From positions 1 to 14,455 of the forward strand of contig CAMOXX010000048.1 in NCBI GenBank assembly GCA_946629475.1: a stretch of 14,455 nt of DNA, given 5' to 3'. Made by a program: the position numbers and the translations under genes. Positions 5,922-13,784 of this stretch are shown piece after piece (the stretch's first letter is position 1; every line of letters starts with the position of its first letter). A model generated the notes under the pieces. The model was not told the origin of the DNA and searched no databases. It saw nothing but the letters and a program-made list of their open reading frames with translations. This stretch comes from an uncultured Blautia sp. (GTDB taxonomy: Bacteria > Bacillota > Clostridia > Lachnospirales > Lachnospiraceae).

Positions 5922-7160
5922 ATGAGTATTATACGTGATGCAGCCCTGGCACCGTCAGGACATACCAAAATCGAGTGGGTCAGGTCCTTCATGCCAGCCC
6001 TGTCACAGATCGAAAAAAAGTTTGAAAAGGAAAAACCTTTTGCAGGGATGAAGATCGCCGTGTCGGTGCATCTGGAGGCTAAGACGGCCAACCTCGGGCT
6101 GGTGCTCGCGAAGGGCGGAGCTTCAGTTTACCTGACGGGCAGCAACCCTCTGACCACGCAGGACGACGTGGCTGCCGCCGTTGCCGAAAGGGGAGTGGAG
6201 ACGTTCGGACTCTACGGCGCTTCCGGCGAGGAGTACGAAAACCTGCTGGTCTCGGCTCTTTCGTGCCACCCGGACCTCATCGTAGATGACGGAGGCGATC
6301 TGCTGAATCTTCTTTCGGGGCGATGCTCCGGTTACGCCGACAGGCTGATCGGAGGGTGCGAGGAGACCACGACGGGAATCCTTCGCATGAGGGCCCGGGA
6401 AAAGGCGAACGCCCTTCCCTGCGCAATGATGGCGGTCAACGACGCAAAGGCAAAGCACTATTACGATAACAAGTATGGCACAGGCCAGTCGGTATGGACC
6501 TCCATCATGGAAACTACAAACCTGATCGTCGCGGGAAAAACGGTTGTCATTGCCGGCTACGGATGGTGTGGGAAGGGCACTGCCATGCGGGCCAAGGGGA
6601 TGGGAGCCAACGTGATCGTTACGGAGATCGACCCCTTCAAGGCTCTGGATGCCACCATGGACGGCTTCCGGATCATGCCGATGGATGAAGCGGCAAAATA
6701 CGGGGACATTTTTGTGACGGTTACCGGCTGCAAGGATGTAATAGTGGACCGTCATTTCGCCGTGATGAAGGACAACGCAATTCTCTGCAACGCAGGACAC
6801 TTTGACTGCGAGGTCGATGTTGCCGGCCTCAAGCGCATCGCGGTCAAGGCAGAGGAAAAGCGAAATAACATTGTTGGCTACACAATGCCGGACGGACGCA
6901 CACTGCATGTGCTGGGCGAAGGAAGGCTTGTGAATCTGGCCTGCGGAATGGGACATCCCGCCGAGATCATGGACATGTCCTTTGCCGTGCAGGCTCTGGG
7001 GCTTAACTGGCTGGCAGCCCACAGGAAGAACCTTGAAAAAAAGGTGTACGAAGTACCCGCATCCATTGACAACGAGATTGCCTTGTGCAAGCTTGAGGCA
7101 ATGGGCCTCTCCATCGACACTCTGACACCTGAACAGGAGGCCTATCTGGGCGGCTGGTAA
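5922..7160 (+). CDS. ahcY: S-adenosylhomocysteinase family protein, short form (possible S-inosylhomocysteine hydrolase)
   Basis: This NAD-dependent enzyme is expected to split S-adenosyl- (or S-inosyl-) homocysteine into homocysteine and a nucleoside. At 412 residues it is the short archaeal/Thermotoga-like form. Catalytic features are intact: H50 (HLEAKTA), DDGGDL at 122-127, EETTTG at 147-152, K178 and D182-N183 (NDAKAKHYYDN), the NAD-binding G212-x-G214-x-x-G217-x-G219, and NAGHFD at 290-295. By my alignment from memory, K54 replaces the glutamate that contacts the adenine amino group in mammalian enzymes; this also occurs in related short-form enzymes, so it is suggestive only. The start lies three bases after the deaminase stop, with AAAGG inside that gene. 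The tandem with a deaminase recalls the methanogen pathway of SAH deamination followed by S-inosylhomocysteine hydrolysis. Confidence 0.9.
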   Translation: MSIIRDAALAPSGHTKIEWVRSFMPALSQIEKKFEKEKPFAGMKIAVSVHLEAKTANLGLVLAKGGASVYLTGSNPLTTQDDVAAAVAERGVETFGLYGASGEEYENLLVSALSCHPDLIVDDGGDLLNLLSGRCSGYADRLIGGCEETTTGILRMRAREKANALPCAMMAVNDAKAKHYYDNKYGTGQSVWTSIMETTNLIVAGKTVVIAGYGWCGKGTAMRAKGMGANVIVTEIDPFKALDATMDGFRIMPMDEAAKYGDIFVTVTGCKDVIVDRHFAVMKDNAILCNAGHFDCEVDVAGLKRIAVKAEEKRNNIVGYTMPDGRTLHVLGEGRLVNLACGMGHPAEIMDMSFAVQALGLNWLAAHRKNLEKKVYEVPASIDNEIALCKLEAMGLSIDTLTPEQEAYLGGW

Positions 7161-7205
7161 TAAAAGGCCTGCCCAAGGCTCCATACCATTAAAAGGAAGG
7201 ATAAT

Positions 7206-8567
7206 ATGGATTATCAGAGATTTACAGATTGCGTGGACATGCCCTGCTGTATTATGTCCGTGCAGAAAACCGCAGAGGGAAGCTGCGGCGAGATTCGCAT
7301 TGTGGCGGCGAATCAATCTTATAGGGAAGTGATGGGGCCTGCGTATTATGACGGAATGATTTACAGCGAACTTGTACCGCAGGACAACAAATTCGAAGAA
7401 TACTGCTTCCGGGCGGCGATCCTGAAGCAGAAAATGCATGGTTATGTGGAAACCAGAGCGTTCAACTGCTGGACCGACCAGACACTGATCCCCCTGGCCT
7501 CGGAAGAGGAATCAAAGGGGTACTGTCAGTTCCTCTTTGAGTTCACCCCGAACGCTGATGCGGGCCGGATGGCAGCGGTCTCCGTAAACACGGCTGAAAC
7601 GGTGATCGAGGCCTGCATCCGGCTGATGGGCACGACGGACATCACAACCAGCACAGAGGAGACTCTGGATGTGATTCTGAAAAAATCCGGGGCCAAGGCA
7701 GCCCGGATCATGCTGATGAACCACGAACAGAAAAGAGCAGTCCTGTTCTGTGAAAAAATGAAAGGATCCTTTCCCTCCAGACAGGACCCAGATGTCATCA
7801 CCTACAACCTGATCCGGACCTGGGAGGACATGATCGGCGTCAGCAACGCCGTGATCATCCGGGATGAACAGGATATGGAGGCTCTGGAGGAGAAAAACCC
7901 CGTATGGGCGGCATCGATGCGCGACAACAATGTCAGAAGCCTGGTGCTGGTACCGCTCAAAAAAGAAAAAAAGGTCATGGGGTATCTGTACGTTGTGAAC
8001 TTTGATACCTCAAAAGTCGTGGAGGTGAAAGAGCTTGTGGAGCTGATGTCCTTTTTTATCGGCTCCGAGCTGTACAACCATCTGCTCCGGCAGCGGCTGG
8101 AGGATCTCACCCGCAAGGATGTTCTGACGGGTGTCTACAACCGCCGGGCAATGATTCAGCAGATCAGCGCGCTCTCGGAAGAACGGCCGCGGCCGTCCTA
8201 CGGGATTGTAAATATCGATCTGAACGGTCTGAAAATCGTGAACGATGAGAAGGGGCATGAGGCTGGCGACAGGCTCCTGATCGAGACGGCGGAGATGCTC
8301 GGCAAGCTGTTTTACCAGGACGACATTTTCCGCACCGGCGGGGATGAATTTGTCATTCTGACAAAACGGATCACCCGGGATACCTTCGTGCGCAAAATTG
8401 AAAAGCTGAAGACAACGGCAGAAAAAAACGGGATCAGCATTTCAGTCGGAGGATTCTGGTCAAACGGTGCCGAGGATCTTATGCAGGCGTTCCGCGTCGC
8501 TGATGAAAAAATGTACGAAGATAAAAAGAAGTTTTATGACAAACACCCGGAATACCGCAGAACCTGA
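7206..8567 (+). CDS. Diguanylate cyclase with N-terminal sensory region and GAF-like domain
   Basis: The protein is predicted to make cyclic di-GMP from two GTP. The 453 residues divide into an N-terminal PAS-like region (about 1-125), a GAF-like region (about 140-290, ending in a helical linker LYNHLLRQRLEDL) and a GGDEF domain (about 300-446). The catalytic domain has LTGVYNRR at 307-314, metal-binding D338 in NIDLNG, GHEAGD near 351-356, and a perfect GGDEF at 378-382, so activity is likely. The RxxD inhibitory site expected upstream of GGDEF is absent (FYQD), so feedback inhibition by product is unlikely by that route. No membrane segment is visible, so it is cytoplasmic. It starts 45 bases after the hydrolase gene behind GGAAGG. 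It may be cotranscribed; the signal sensed by its N-terminus is unknown. Confidence 0.9.
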   Translation: MDYQRFTDCVDMPCCIMSVQKTAEGSCGEIRIVAANQSYREVMGPAYYDGMIYSELVPQDNKFEEYCFRAAILKQKMHGYVETRAFNCWTDQTLIPLASEEESKGYCQFLFEFTPNADAGRMAAVSVNTAETVIEACIRLMGTTDITTSTEETLDVILKKSGAKAARIMLMNHEQKRAVLFCEKMKGSFPSRQDPDVITYNLIRTWEDMIGVSNAVIIRDEQDMEALEEKNPVWAASMRDNNVRSLVLVPLKKEKKVMGYLYVVNFDTSKVVEVKELVELMSFFIGSELYNHLLRQRLEDLTRKDVLTGVYNRRAMIQQISALSEERPRPSYGIVNIDLNGLKIVNDEKGHEAGDRLLIETAEMLGKLFYQDDIFRTGGDEFVILTKRITRDTFVRKIEKLKTTAEKNGISISVGGFWSNGAEDLMQAFRVADEKMYEDKKKFYDKHPEYRRT

Positions 8568-8588
8568 ACAGGAAATGCTGACTCATTA

Positions 8589-8617
8589 TTGACGTATTTT
8601 ACAAAATGAGCTATAAT
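8589..8617 (+). promoter_or_regulatory. Sigma-70-type promoter for the ABC transporter operon
   Basis: TTGACG (8589-8594) and TATAAT (8612-8617) are separated by 17 bases, a near-perfect promoter just after the diguanylate cyclase stop. Expected start is near 8624, giving a short leader of about 30 bases before AGGAGG (8641-8646). No terminator was seen between the cyclase and this promoter, so read-through from the upstream genes may add to expression. Confidence 0.8.
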
Positions 8618-8654
8618 TCCAGTGTATTTTTACAAAAAGAAGGAGGATCACCTT

Positions 8655-9920
8655 ATGAAGAAAAAACTGTTAAGCCTGTTCCTGGCTTCAGCCATGGCGC
8701 TTACCGCATTTGCAGTACCCGCACTTGCAGCAGAGGTTGAGACCATCGAGCTCGATGAGGACGAGGATGAGGAAGATGACGCAGCTGAGGAAACAACCGA
8801 GGCTTCCGGTGATTACCACATCGGTATCGTAACCGGTTCCGTATCCCAGTCAGAGGATGACCGCCGCGGCGCAGAAGCTTTCCAGGAAAAATACGGTGAG
8901 GACCGTGTAACACTTGCAATCTATCCGGACAACTTTACCGAGGAGCTTGAGACCACGATCCAGACGATCGTCAACCTTTCCGATGATCCGGAAATGAAGG
9001 CGATTATTGTCAACCAGGCAATCCCGGGAACCACCGAGGCTTTCCGTCAGATCAAGGAGAGAAGACCTGACATCATCTGCATCGCCGGCGAATCCCACGA
9101 GGACCTTCCGGAAATCGGAAGCGCTGCTGACCTTGTCTGCAACAACGACTTTGTCGCACGCGGATACCTGATCATCCGTACCGCTCATGAGCTGGGCTGC
9201 GATACATTCGTACACATTTCCTTCCCGCGTCACATGTCCTACGAGACCATGAGCCGCCGTGTTGCCATCATGCAGGCAGCATGCGAGGAGTTCGGAATGA
9301 AGTTTGAGATGGAGACCGCTCCGGATCCCACCACCGATGTCGGCGTACCGGGCGCACAGGCCTACATTCTTGAGCATGTTCCGGAGTGGGTTGAGAAATA
9401 CGGTGAAAACTCCGCTTACTTCTGTACAAACGATGCTCATACCGAGCCGCTTCTGAAACAGCTGCTTGAGTACGGCGGATACTTTATCGAAGCTGACCTT
9501 CCGTCTCCGCTGATGGGATATCCGGGAGCACTCGGACTTGACCTGACCGAGGAAGCCGGCGACTTCGAGAAGATCCTTGCCAAGGTTGAATCTGCGATCG
9601 TTGAAAAAGGCGGCGCAGGCAGATTCGGAACATGGGCATACTCCTATGGATATACTGTTTCCGCAGGTCTTGCACAGCACGCTATGAACGTCCTCGACGG
9701 AGTCAGCGAGCTCGACAACATCGATGATATCGCAAAGGCATATCAGGAGTTCTCACCGAAGGCTGAGTGGAACGGCTCCAACTACACCAATGCCGATACA
9801 GGCGTTAAGCTTGACAACGTATTCCTTGTATATCAGGATACCTACATCATGGGAGATCCGGGATACTACATGGGCTCCACATCTGTTGAAGTACCGGAGA
9901 AGTATTTCACAACCAAATAA
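8655..9920 (+). CDS. ABC transporter substrate-binding protein, DUF3798-like, secreted, no lipobox
   Basis: The 421-residue protein is probably the extracytoplasmic ligand-binding component of the importer encoded next to it. It starts at ATG 8655 with AGGAGG nine bases upstream, not at the in-frame GTG at 8622. A signal peptide is clear: KKK, hydrophobic stretch 5-21, and a signal peptidase I site after P22-A-L-A25. There is no cysteine in the first 50 residues, so it lacks the lipoprotein anchor usual for Gram-positive binding proteins. Residues 27-50 form a very acidic linker rich in Asp and Glu. The mature domain begins YHIGIVTGS and shows the periplasmic-binding type I pattern (VNQAIPGTTEAF, IICIAGESHED, AYFCTNDAHTEP), resembling the DUF3798 family. 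Codon choice is more biased than in neighbours, consistent with high expression. The ligand is unknown. Confidence 0.8.
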   Translation: MKKKLLSLFLASAMALTAFAVPALAAEVETIELDEDEDEEDDAAEETTEASGDYHIGIVTGSVSQSEDDRRGAEAFQEKYGEDRVTLAIYPDNFTEELETTIQTIVNLSDDPEMKAIIVNQAIPGTTEAFRQIKERRPDIICIAGESHEDLPEIGSAADLVCNNDFVARGYLIIRTAHELGCDTFVHISFPRHMSYETMSRRVAIMQAACEEFGMKFEMETAPDPTTDVGVPGAQAYILEHVPEWVEKYGENSAYFCTNDAHTEPLLKQLLEYGGYFIEADLPSPLMGYPGALGLDLTEEAGDFEKILAKVESAIVEKGGAGRFGTWAYSYGYTVSAGLAQHAMNVLDGVSELDNIDDIAKAYQEFSPKAEWNGSNYTNADTGVKLDNVFLVYQDTYIMGDPGYYMGSTSVEVPEKYFTTK

Positions 9921-9950
9921 GGATCCGCGATCCGAAAGATTGTAATTAAG

Positions 9951-9982
9951 GGGGGAGATCCGTTTCTCCCCCTTTCCTTTTT
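9951..9982 (+). terminator. Hairpin with T-rich tail between binding-protein and ATPase genes
   Basis: GGGGGAGA (9951-9958) pairs with TCTCCCCC (9965-9972) around a six-base loop, followed by TTTCCTTTTT. This looks like a partial intrinsic terminator. As in many ABC operons, it would let the binding protein be made in excess over the membrane components while some transcripts continue. It may also protect the 3' end of the binding-protein mRNA. Confidence 0.7.
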
Positions 9983-9996
9983 GAAAGGCTGCAAAC

Positions 9997-11589
9997 ATGA
10001 ACGATCAAAAAAAGACACTATTGGAGCTGAAAAATATCCAGAAGGATTTCTTTGGAAACCAGGTCCTGACGGATATTAATATGAAGCTCGGCGAGGGGGA
10101 GGTCATCGGCCTGGTCGGTGAGAACGGAGCCGGAAAGTCTACCCTGATGAGGATCCTGTTCGGTGCCGATATGATCCGCGAAACCGGCGGCTACGGCGGC
10201 GATGTGATCCTGAATGGAGAAAAGGTCAGCTTTTCCTCCCCGTTTGACGCGATCGAAGCCGGAATCGGAATGGTCCATCAGGAATTTTCGCTGATTCCGG
10301 GGTTCACAACTACCGAAAATATTCTGCTGAACAGAGAGCCGACCCGCAGGAACGTGATTTCAGAAGTGTTCGGAGACCGGCTGGACACGCTGAAACGCAC
10401 AGAGATGGACGAGCGCGCCGCGAACGCCATCGAGATGATGGGGGTCGATATCGACCGGAACATGATCATCAGCGACATGCCCGTCGGCCACAAGCAGTTT
10501 ACCGAAATTGCAAGAGAGCTGTCCAAGGAGCAGCTGAAGCTTCTGATCCTGGACGAGCCCACGGCGGTCCTGACGGAGAAGGAGGCCGAGGCGCTGCTGG
10601 ATTCGATCCGCGGCATGTCCGAAAGAGGAATCGCGATTATCTTTATTACCCACAGGCTTCAGGAAATCCTGGCAGTGTGCGACCGTGTCGTGGTCATGCG
10701 TGACGGATATATTGTAAACGAAGCACCCGCATCCGAAACTAACGTTACGGAAATCACCAGATGGATGGTTGGACGTGATGTGGAGGGCAAGGCGTCATCC
10801 GTATCGACGCGCACCCACGAAAACGCGAAAACGATCCTGTCGATCGAAAAGCTCTGGGTGGATATGCCCGGTGAAACGGTTCGAAACGTAAATCTTGAGG
10901 TAAAGAAAGGCGAGATCCTCGGAATCGGCGGCCTGGCCGGACAGGGCAAGCTTGGGATTCCGAACGGGATCATGGGCCTTTACGAGGCGGGCGGCAAGGT
11001 CGTATTCGACGGAAAGGAGATTCCGCTCAACAGTCCGAGAAGGTGCCTGGATTCCGGTTTTGCCTTTGTATCGGAGGACAGGCGAGGCGTTGGACTTCTT
11101 CTTGATGAAACTCTGGAGTGGAACATCGCTTTCCCGGCGATGCAGATCCAGAACCGTTTCCTGAAAAACTATCTCGGAGGCCTGATCAAATGGCGCGATG
11201 AGAAGGCGATCAAAGAGATTACCGACAAATATATCGAATCCCTGGCCATACGGTGCACCAGTTCACGGCAGAAGGCCCGTGAACTGTCGGGCGGAAACCA
11301 GCAGAAGGTCTGCCTGGCCAAGGCATTTGCGCTGGCTCCCAGGCTCCTGTTTGTATCAGAACCCACCCGAGGCATTGACGTTGGGGCAAAGGCCCTGGTC
11401 CTGGATGCCCTGAAGGAATTCAACCGTGAGAGCGGAGTCACTATAGTTATGATCTCCTCAGAGCTGGAGGAGCTTCGCCAGAGCTGCGACCGCATCGCAA
11501 TCGTCTCCGGAGGAAAGATTGCGGGGATCCTTCCCGCCTCCTCATCGGTCGAGGATCTCGGTGCCCTGATGCTCAGCCAGGTCATTTAA
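9997..11589 (+). CDS. Sugar/nucleoside-type ABC transporter ATP-binding protein with two ATPase domains
   Basis: The 530-residue protein has two fused ABC ATPase domains, as in RbsA/MglA-type and nucleoside importers. Domain 1 has Walker A GENGAGKST (41-49), Q95, Walker B LLILDEPT with D187-E188, and H220. Its signature motif is weak (MPVGHKQ near 162-168 instead of LSxGQ). Domain 2 has a degenerate P-loop (GLAGQGKLG, 313-321), a good signature LSGGNQQK (431-438), and Walker B VSEPTRGID in which S455 replaces the usual Asp. One catalytic site composed of Walker A/B from domain 1 and the signature from domain 2 therefore remains plausible. It follows the terminator-like hairpin, behind a modest GAAAGG. 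It energises the two permeases encoded next. Confidence 0.92.
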   Translation: MNDQKKTLLELKNIQKDFFGNQVLTDINMKLGEGEVIGLVGENGAGKSTLMRILFGADMIRETGGYGGDVILNGEKVSFSSPFDAIEAGIGMVHQEFSLIPGFTTTENILLNREPTRRNVISEVFGDRLDTLKRTEMDERAANAIEMMGVDIDRNMIISDMPVGHKQFTEIARELSKEQLKLLILDEPTAVLTEKEAEALLDSIRGMSERGIAIIFITHRLQEILAVCDRVVVMRDGYIVNEAPASETNVTEITRWMVGRDVEGKASSVSTRTHENAKTILSIEKLWVDMPGETVRNVNLEVKKGEILGIGGLAGQGKLGIPNGIMGLYEAGGKVVFDGKEIPLNSPRRCLDSGFAFVSEDRRGVGLLLDETLEWNIAFPAMQIQNRFLKNYLGGLIKWRDEKAIKEITDKYIESLAIRCTSSRQKARELSGGNQQKVCLAKAFALAPRLLFVSEPTRGIDVGAKALVLDALKEFNRESGVTIVMISSELEELRQSCDRIAIVSGGKIAGILPASSSVEDLGALMLSQVI

Positions 11590-11601
11590 GGAGGGCAAGA
11601 C

Positions 11602-12666
11602 GTGAATACAGATACCAAAAAAGAAAAAAGCCGTCTGAAAAAGATGGTCGAAAGCTTCGGACTCCCGAGGCTTCTGATCACGCTTTTTCTGATCCTGCTT
11701 TTGATCCTCGCCCCGATTGTCGGCGCGGATCTGCCGACGCAGATCACGAATATCATTGCCCGGTTCAGCTGGAACGGGATTCTGGTGCTCGCCATGGTTC
11801 CTATGGTACACTCCGGCTGCGGACTGAACTTCGGACTTCCGCTTGGGATCATCTCCGGACTTCTGGGAGCGACCCTCTCCATCGAATTCGGTTTTACCGG
11901 CGCGTTTTCGTTTATCATGGCGATCCTCATCGCGACTCCGTTCGCTCTGGTGCTCGGTACAATCTACGGATGGCTGCTGAACAAGATTAAAGGCGGCGAG
12001 ATGATGATCGCAACTTATGTGGGATTTTCTTCCGTTTCCCTTATGTGCATGATGTGGCTGGTGCTTCCCTACAAGAGCCCGAACATGGTATGGGGCATGG
12101 CCGGAAAAGGCCTCCGTACCACCATCTCTCTGGAGGGATATTACATTAATGTGCTGGCGGATATTCTGCATATCAAGATCGGAAACCTGGAGATTCCGAC
12201 CGGTACGATCCTGTTCTTTGCCCTTCTGGCGTTCCTGATCTGGGCTTTCCTGCACACAAAGACCGGGACAGCCATGACGGCTGTCGGCTCCAACCCGACC
12301 TTTGCGAAGGCCGCCGGGATCAATGTCAACAAGATCCGTCTGCTGTCCGTTGTCATGTCGACATGGCTGGCAGCAATCGGAATCCTCGTGTACGAACAGG
12401 GCTTCGGCTTTATCCAGCTTTACATGGCGCCGTTCTATATGGCACTGCCGGCAGTTTCGGCAATCCTGATCGGAGGTGCTTCGGTCAACAAAGCCTCCAT
12501 CACAAATGTTATTATCGGTACGATCCTGTTCCAGGGAATTGTAACCATGACACCCACCGTCATGAACAATATGGTTCATATGGATATGAGTGAGGTCATC
12601 AGAATCATCGCTTCACAGGGAATGATCCTGTATGCACTGACCAGAAAGACGGAGGGATCAAAATGA
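11602..12666 (+). CDS. ABC transporter permease, BPD_transp_2 family (first permease)
   Basis: The 354-residue integral membrane protein has a charged cytoplasmic N-terminus (about 1-22) and many hydrophobic segments, among them LLITLFLILLLILAPIVGA, ILVLAMVPMVHSG and FSFIMAILIATPFALVLG. The cytoplasmic coupling loop AVGSNPTFAKAAGINVNK is typical of RbsC-type permeases. The start is GTG at 11602, with GGAGG eight bases upstream and 12 bases after the ATPase stop; no nearby ATG fits. It pairs with the following permease as a heterodimer. The GLNFGLPLG motif is echoed in the second permease (GLNFGMTLG), indicating an old duplication. Confidence 0.9.
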   Translation: MNTDTKKEKSRLKKMVESFGLPRLLITLFLILLLILAPIVGADLPTQITNIIARFSWNGILVLAMVPMVHSGCGLNFGLPLGIISGLLGATLSIEFGFTGAFSFIMAILIATPFALVLGTIYGWLLNKIKGGEMMIATYVGFSSVSLMCMMWLVLPYKSPNMVWGMAGKGLRTTISLEGYYINVLADILHIKIGNLEIPTGTILFFALLAFLIWAFLHTKTGTAMTAVGSNPTFAKAAGINVNKIRLLSVVMSTWLAAIGILVYEQGFGFIQLYMAPFYMALPAVSAILIGGASVNKASITNVIIGTILFQGIVTMTPTVMNNMVHMDMSEVIRIIASQGMILYALTRKTEGSK

Positions 12667-13784
12667 AAACAAACGCAAACAAAAAAGGAAGCTTCGGCTC
12701 CTTTCTGCGGCGCAGCTCCGTGCCGCTCATGTTTATCCTGATCTGCGCGGTCTGCATTCCGCTGTCGGGTCTCTCCCCGAGCTATCTTGTGAATGAGATT
12801 GTGACAAGGATGGGGAGGAACGCTTTCCTGATTCTGGCTCTTCTGATACCGATTATGGCCGGTATGGGCCTGAACTTCGGTATGACGCTAGGGGCAATGG
12901 CCGGACAGATCGGCCTGATCCTTGCATCGGACTGGCAGATCGTCGGAATCCCGGGCATGGTGCTCGCTATGATCCTCTCGGTTCCGATTTCGATCCTTTT
13001 AGGCCTTTTCTGCGGAAAAATCCTGAACATGGCCAAGGGACGCGAGATGATCACCAGCTACATCATGAGCTTTTTCATCAACGGTGTTTATCAGCTGGTC
13101 GTCCTTTACCTGATGGGATCTGTGATCCCGATCAAGCATTCCTCGATCAAGCTGCCCAGGGGTTACGGAATCCGGAATACGGTTTCTCTTCTGTCCATGC
13201 GCCAGAAGCTTGACAACCTGATCCCGTTGACCATTAAAGGCGTAAAGATTCCGGTCGCCACCTTTATCGTGATCGCTGTTCTGTGCGTGTTTATCGTCTG
13301 GTTCCGCAGAACAAAGCTTGGACAGGACATGCGTGCGGTAGGCCAGGATATGGAAGTGGCCCGCGATGCAGGTATCCATGTGGAGCGCACAAGGATCATC
13401 GCGATCGTCCTTTCCACAGTTCTGGCCGGGATCGGTATGATCATCTATCTTCAGAACATGGGAAATATCGCGACCTACAGCTCCCATTCTCAGATCGGTA
13501 TGTTCTGTATCGCAGCACTGCTGGTCGGCGGAGCTTCCGTCGATAAGGCCTCCATCGGGAATGTTTTCCTCGGAGTTATCCTGTTCCACCTGATGTTTAT
13601 TGTTGCTCCGCGTGCGGGCGCCGCAATCACAGGCGACTCGATGATCGGTGAATATTTCCGTGTGTTCGTATCTTATGCGGTCATCACAGTAGCACTGATC
13701 ATGTATGAGACTGCAAAGCGCAGTGAGAAAAAGCAGGGCGGAGAGCAGCTGAGACAGGCCCAGCTGGAGGAGGAGAGAAAATGA
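12663..13784 (+). CDS. ABC transporter permease, BPD_transp_2 family (second permease)
   Basis: The 373-residue membrane protein is homologous to the first permease. It shares GLNFGMTLGA, the coupling loop AVGQDMEVARDAGIHVERTR and LLVGGASVDKASI near the C-terminus. Hydrophobic segments are spread along its length, and the C-terminal 25 residues are charged and cytoplasmic (RSEKKQGGEQLRQ). It overlaps the first permease by four bases (ATGA), so the two are probably translationally coupled and made in equal amounts. It should form the heterodimeric channel of the importer. The substrate cannot be inferred from these sequences. Confidence 0.9.
   Translation: MKTNANKKGSFGSFLRRSSVPLMFILICAVCIPLSGLSPSYLVNEIVTRMGRNAFLILALLIPIMAGMGLNFGMTLGAMAGQIGLILASDWQIVGIPGMVLAMILSVPISILLGLFCGKILNMAKGREMITSYIMSFFINGVYQLVVLYLMGSVIPIKHSSIKLPRGYGIRNTVSLLSMRQKLDNLIPLTIKGVKIPVATFIVIAVLCVFIVWFRRTKLGQDMRAVGQDMEVARDAGIHVERTRIIAIVLSTVLAGIGMIIYLQNMGNIATYSSHSQIGMFCIAALLVGGASVDKASIGNVFLGVILFHLMFIVAPRAGAAITGDSMIGEYFRVFVSYAVITVALIMYETAKRSEKKQGGEQLRQAQLEEERK

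Noticed and set aside
6123..7439. Long minus-strand open frame (438 codons) opposite the SAH hydrolase gene
   Set aside because: It shows no recognisable protein features, and the plus strand encodes a fully conserved AHCY-family enzyme.
8622..8654. Binding-protein start at GTG 8622
   Set aside because: It would lie within a few bases of the transcription start and place extra charged residues before the signal peptide. The ATG at 8655 has AGGAGG upstream.
11542..12579. Minus-strand open frame of 345 codons opposite the first permease
   Set aside because: The translation is rich in His, Arg, Asp and Gln, typical of the antisense of a membrane protein, and it lacks a ribosome binding site.
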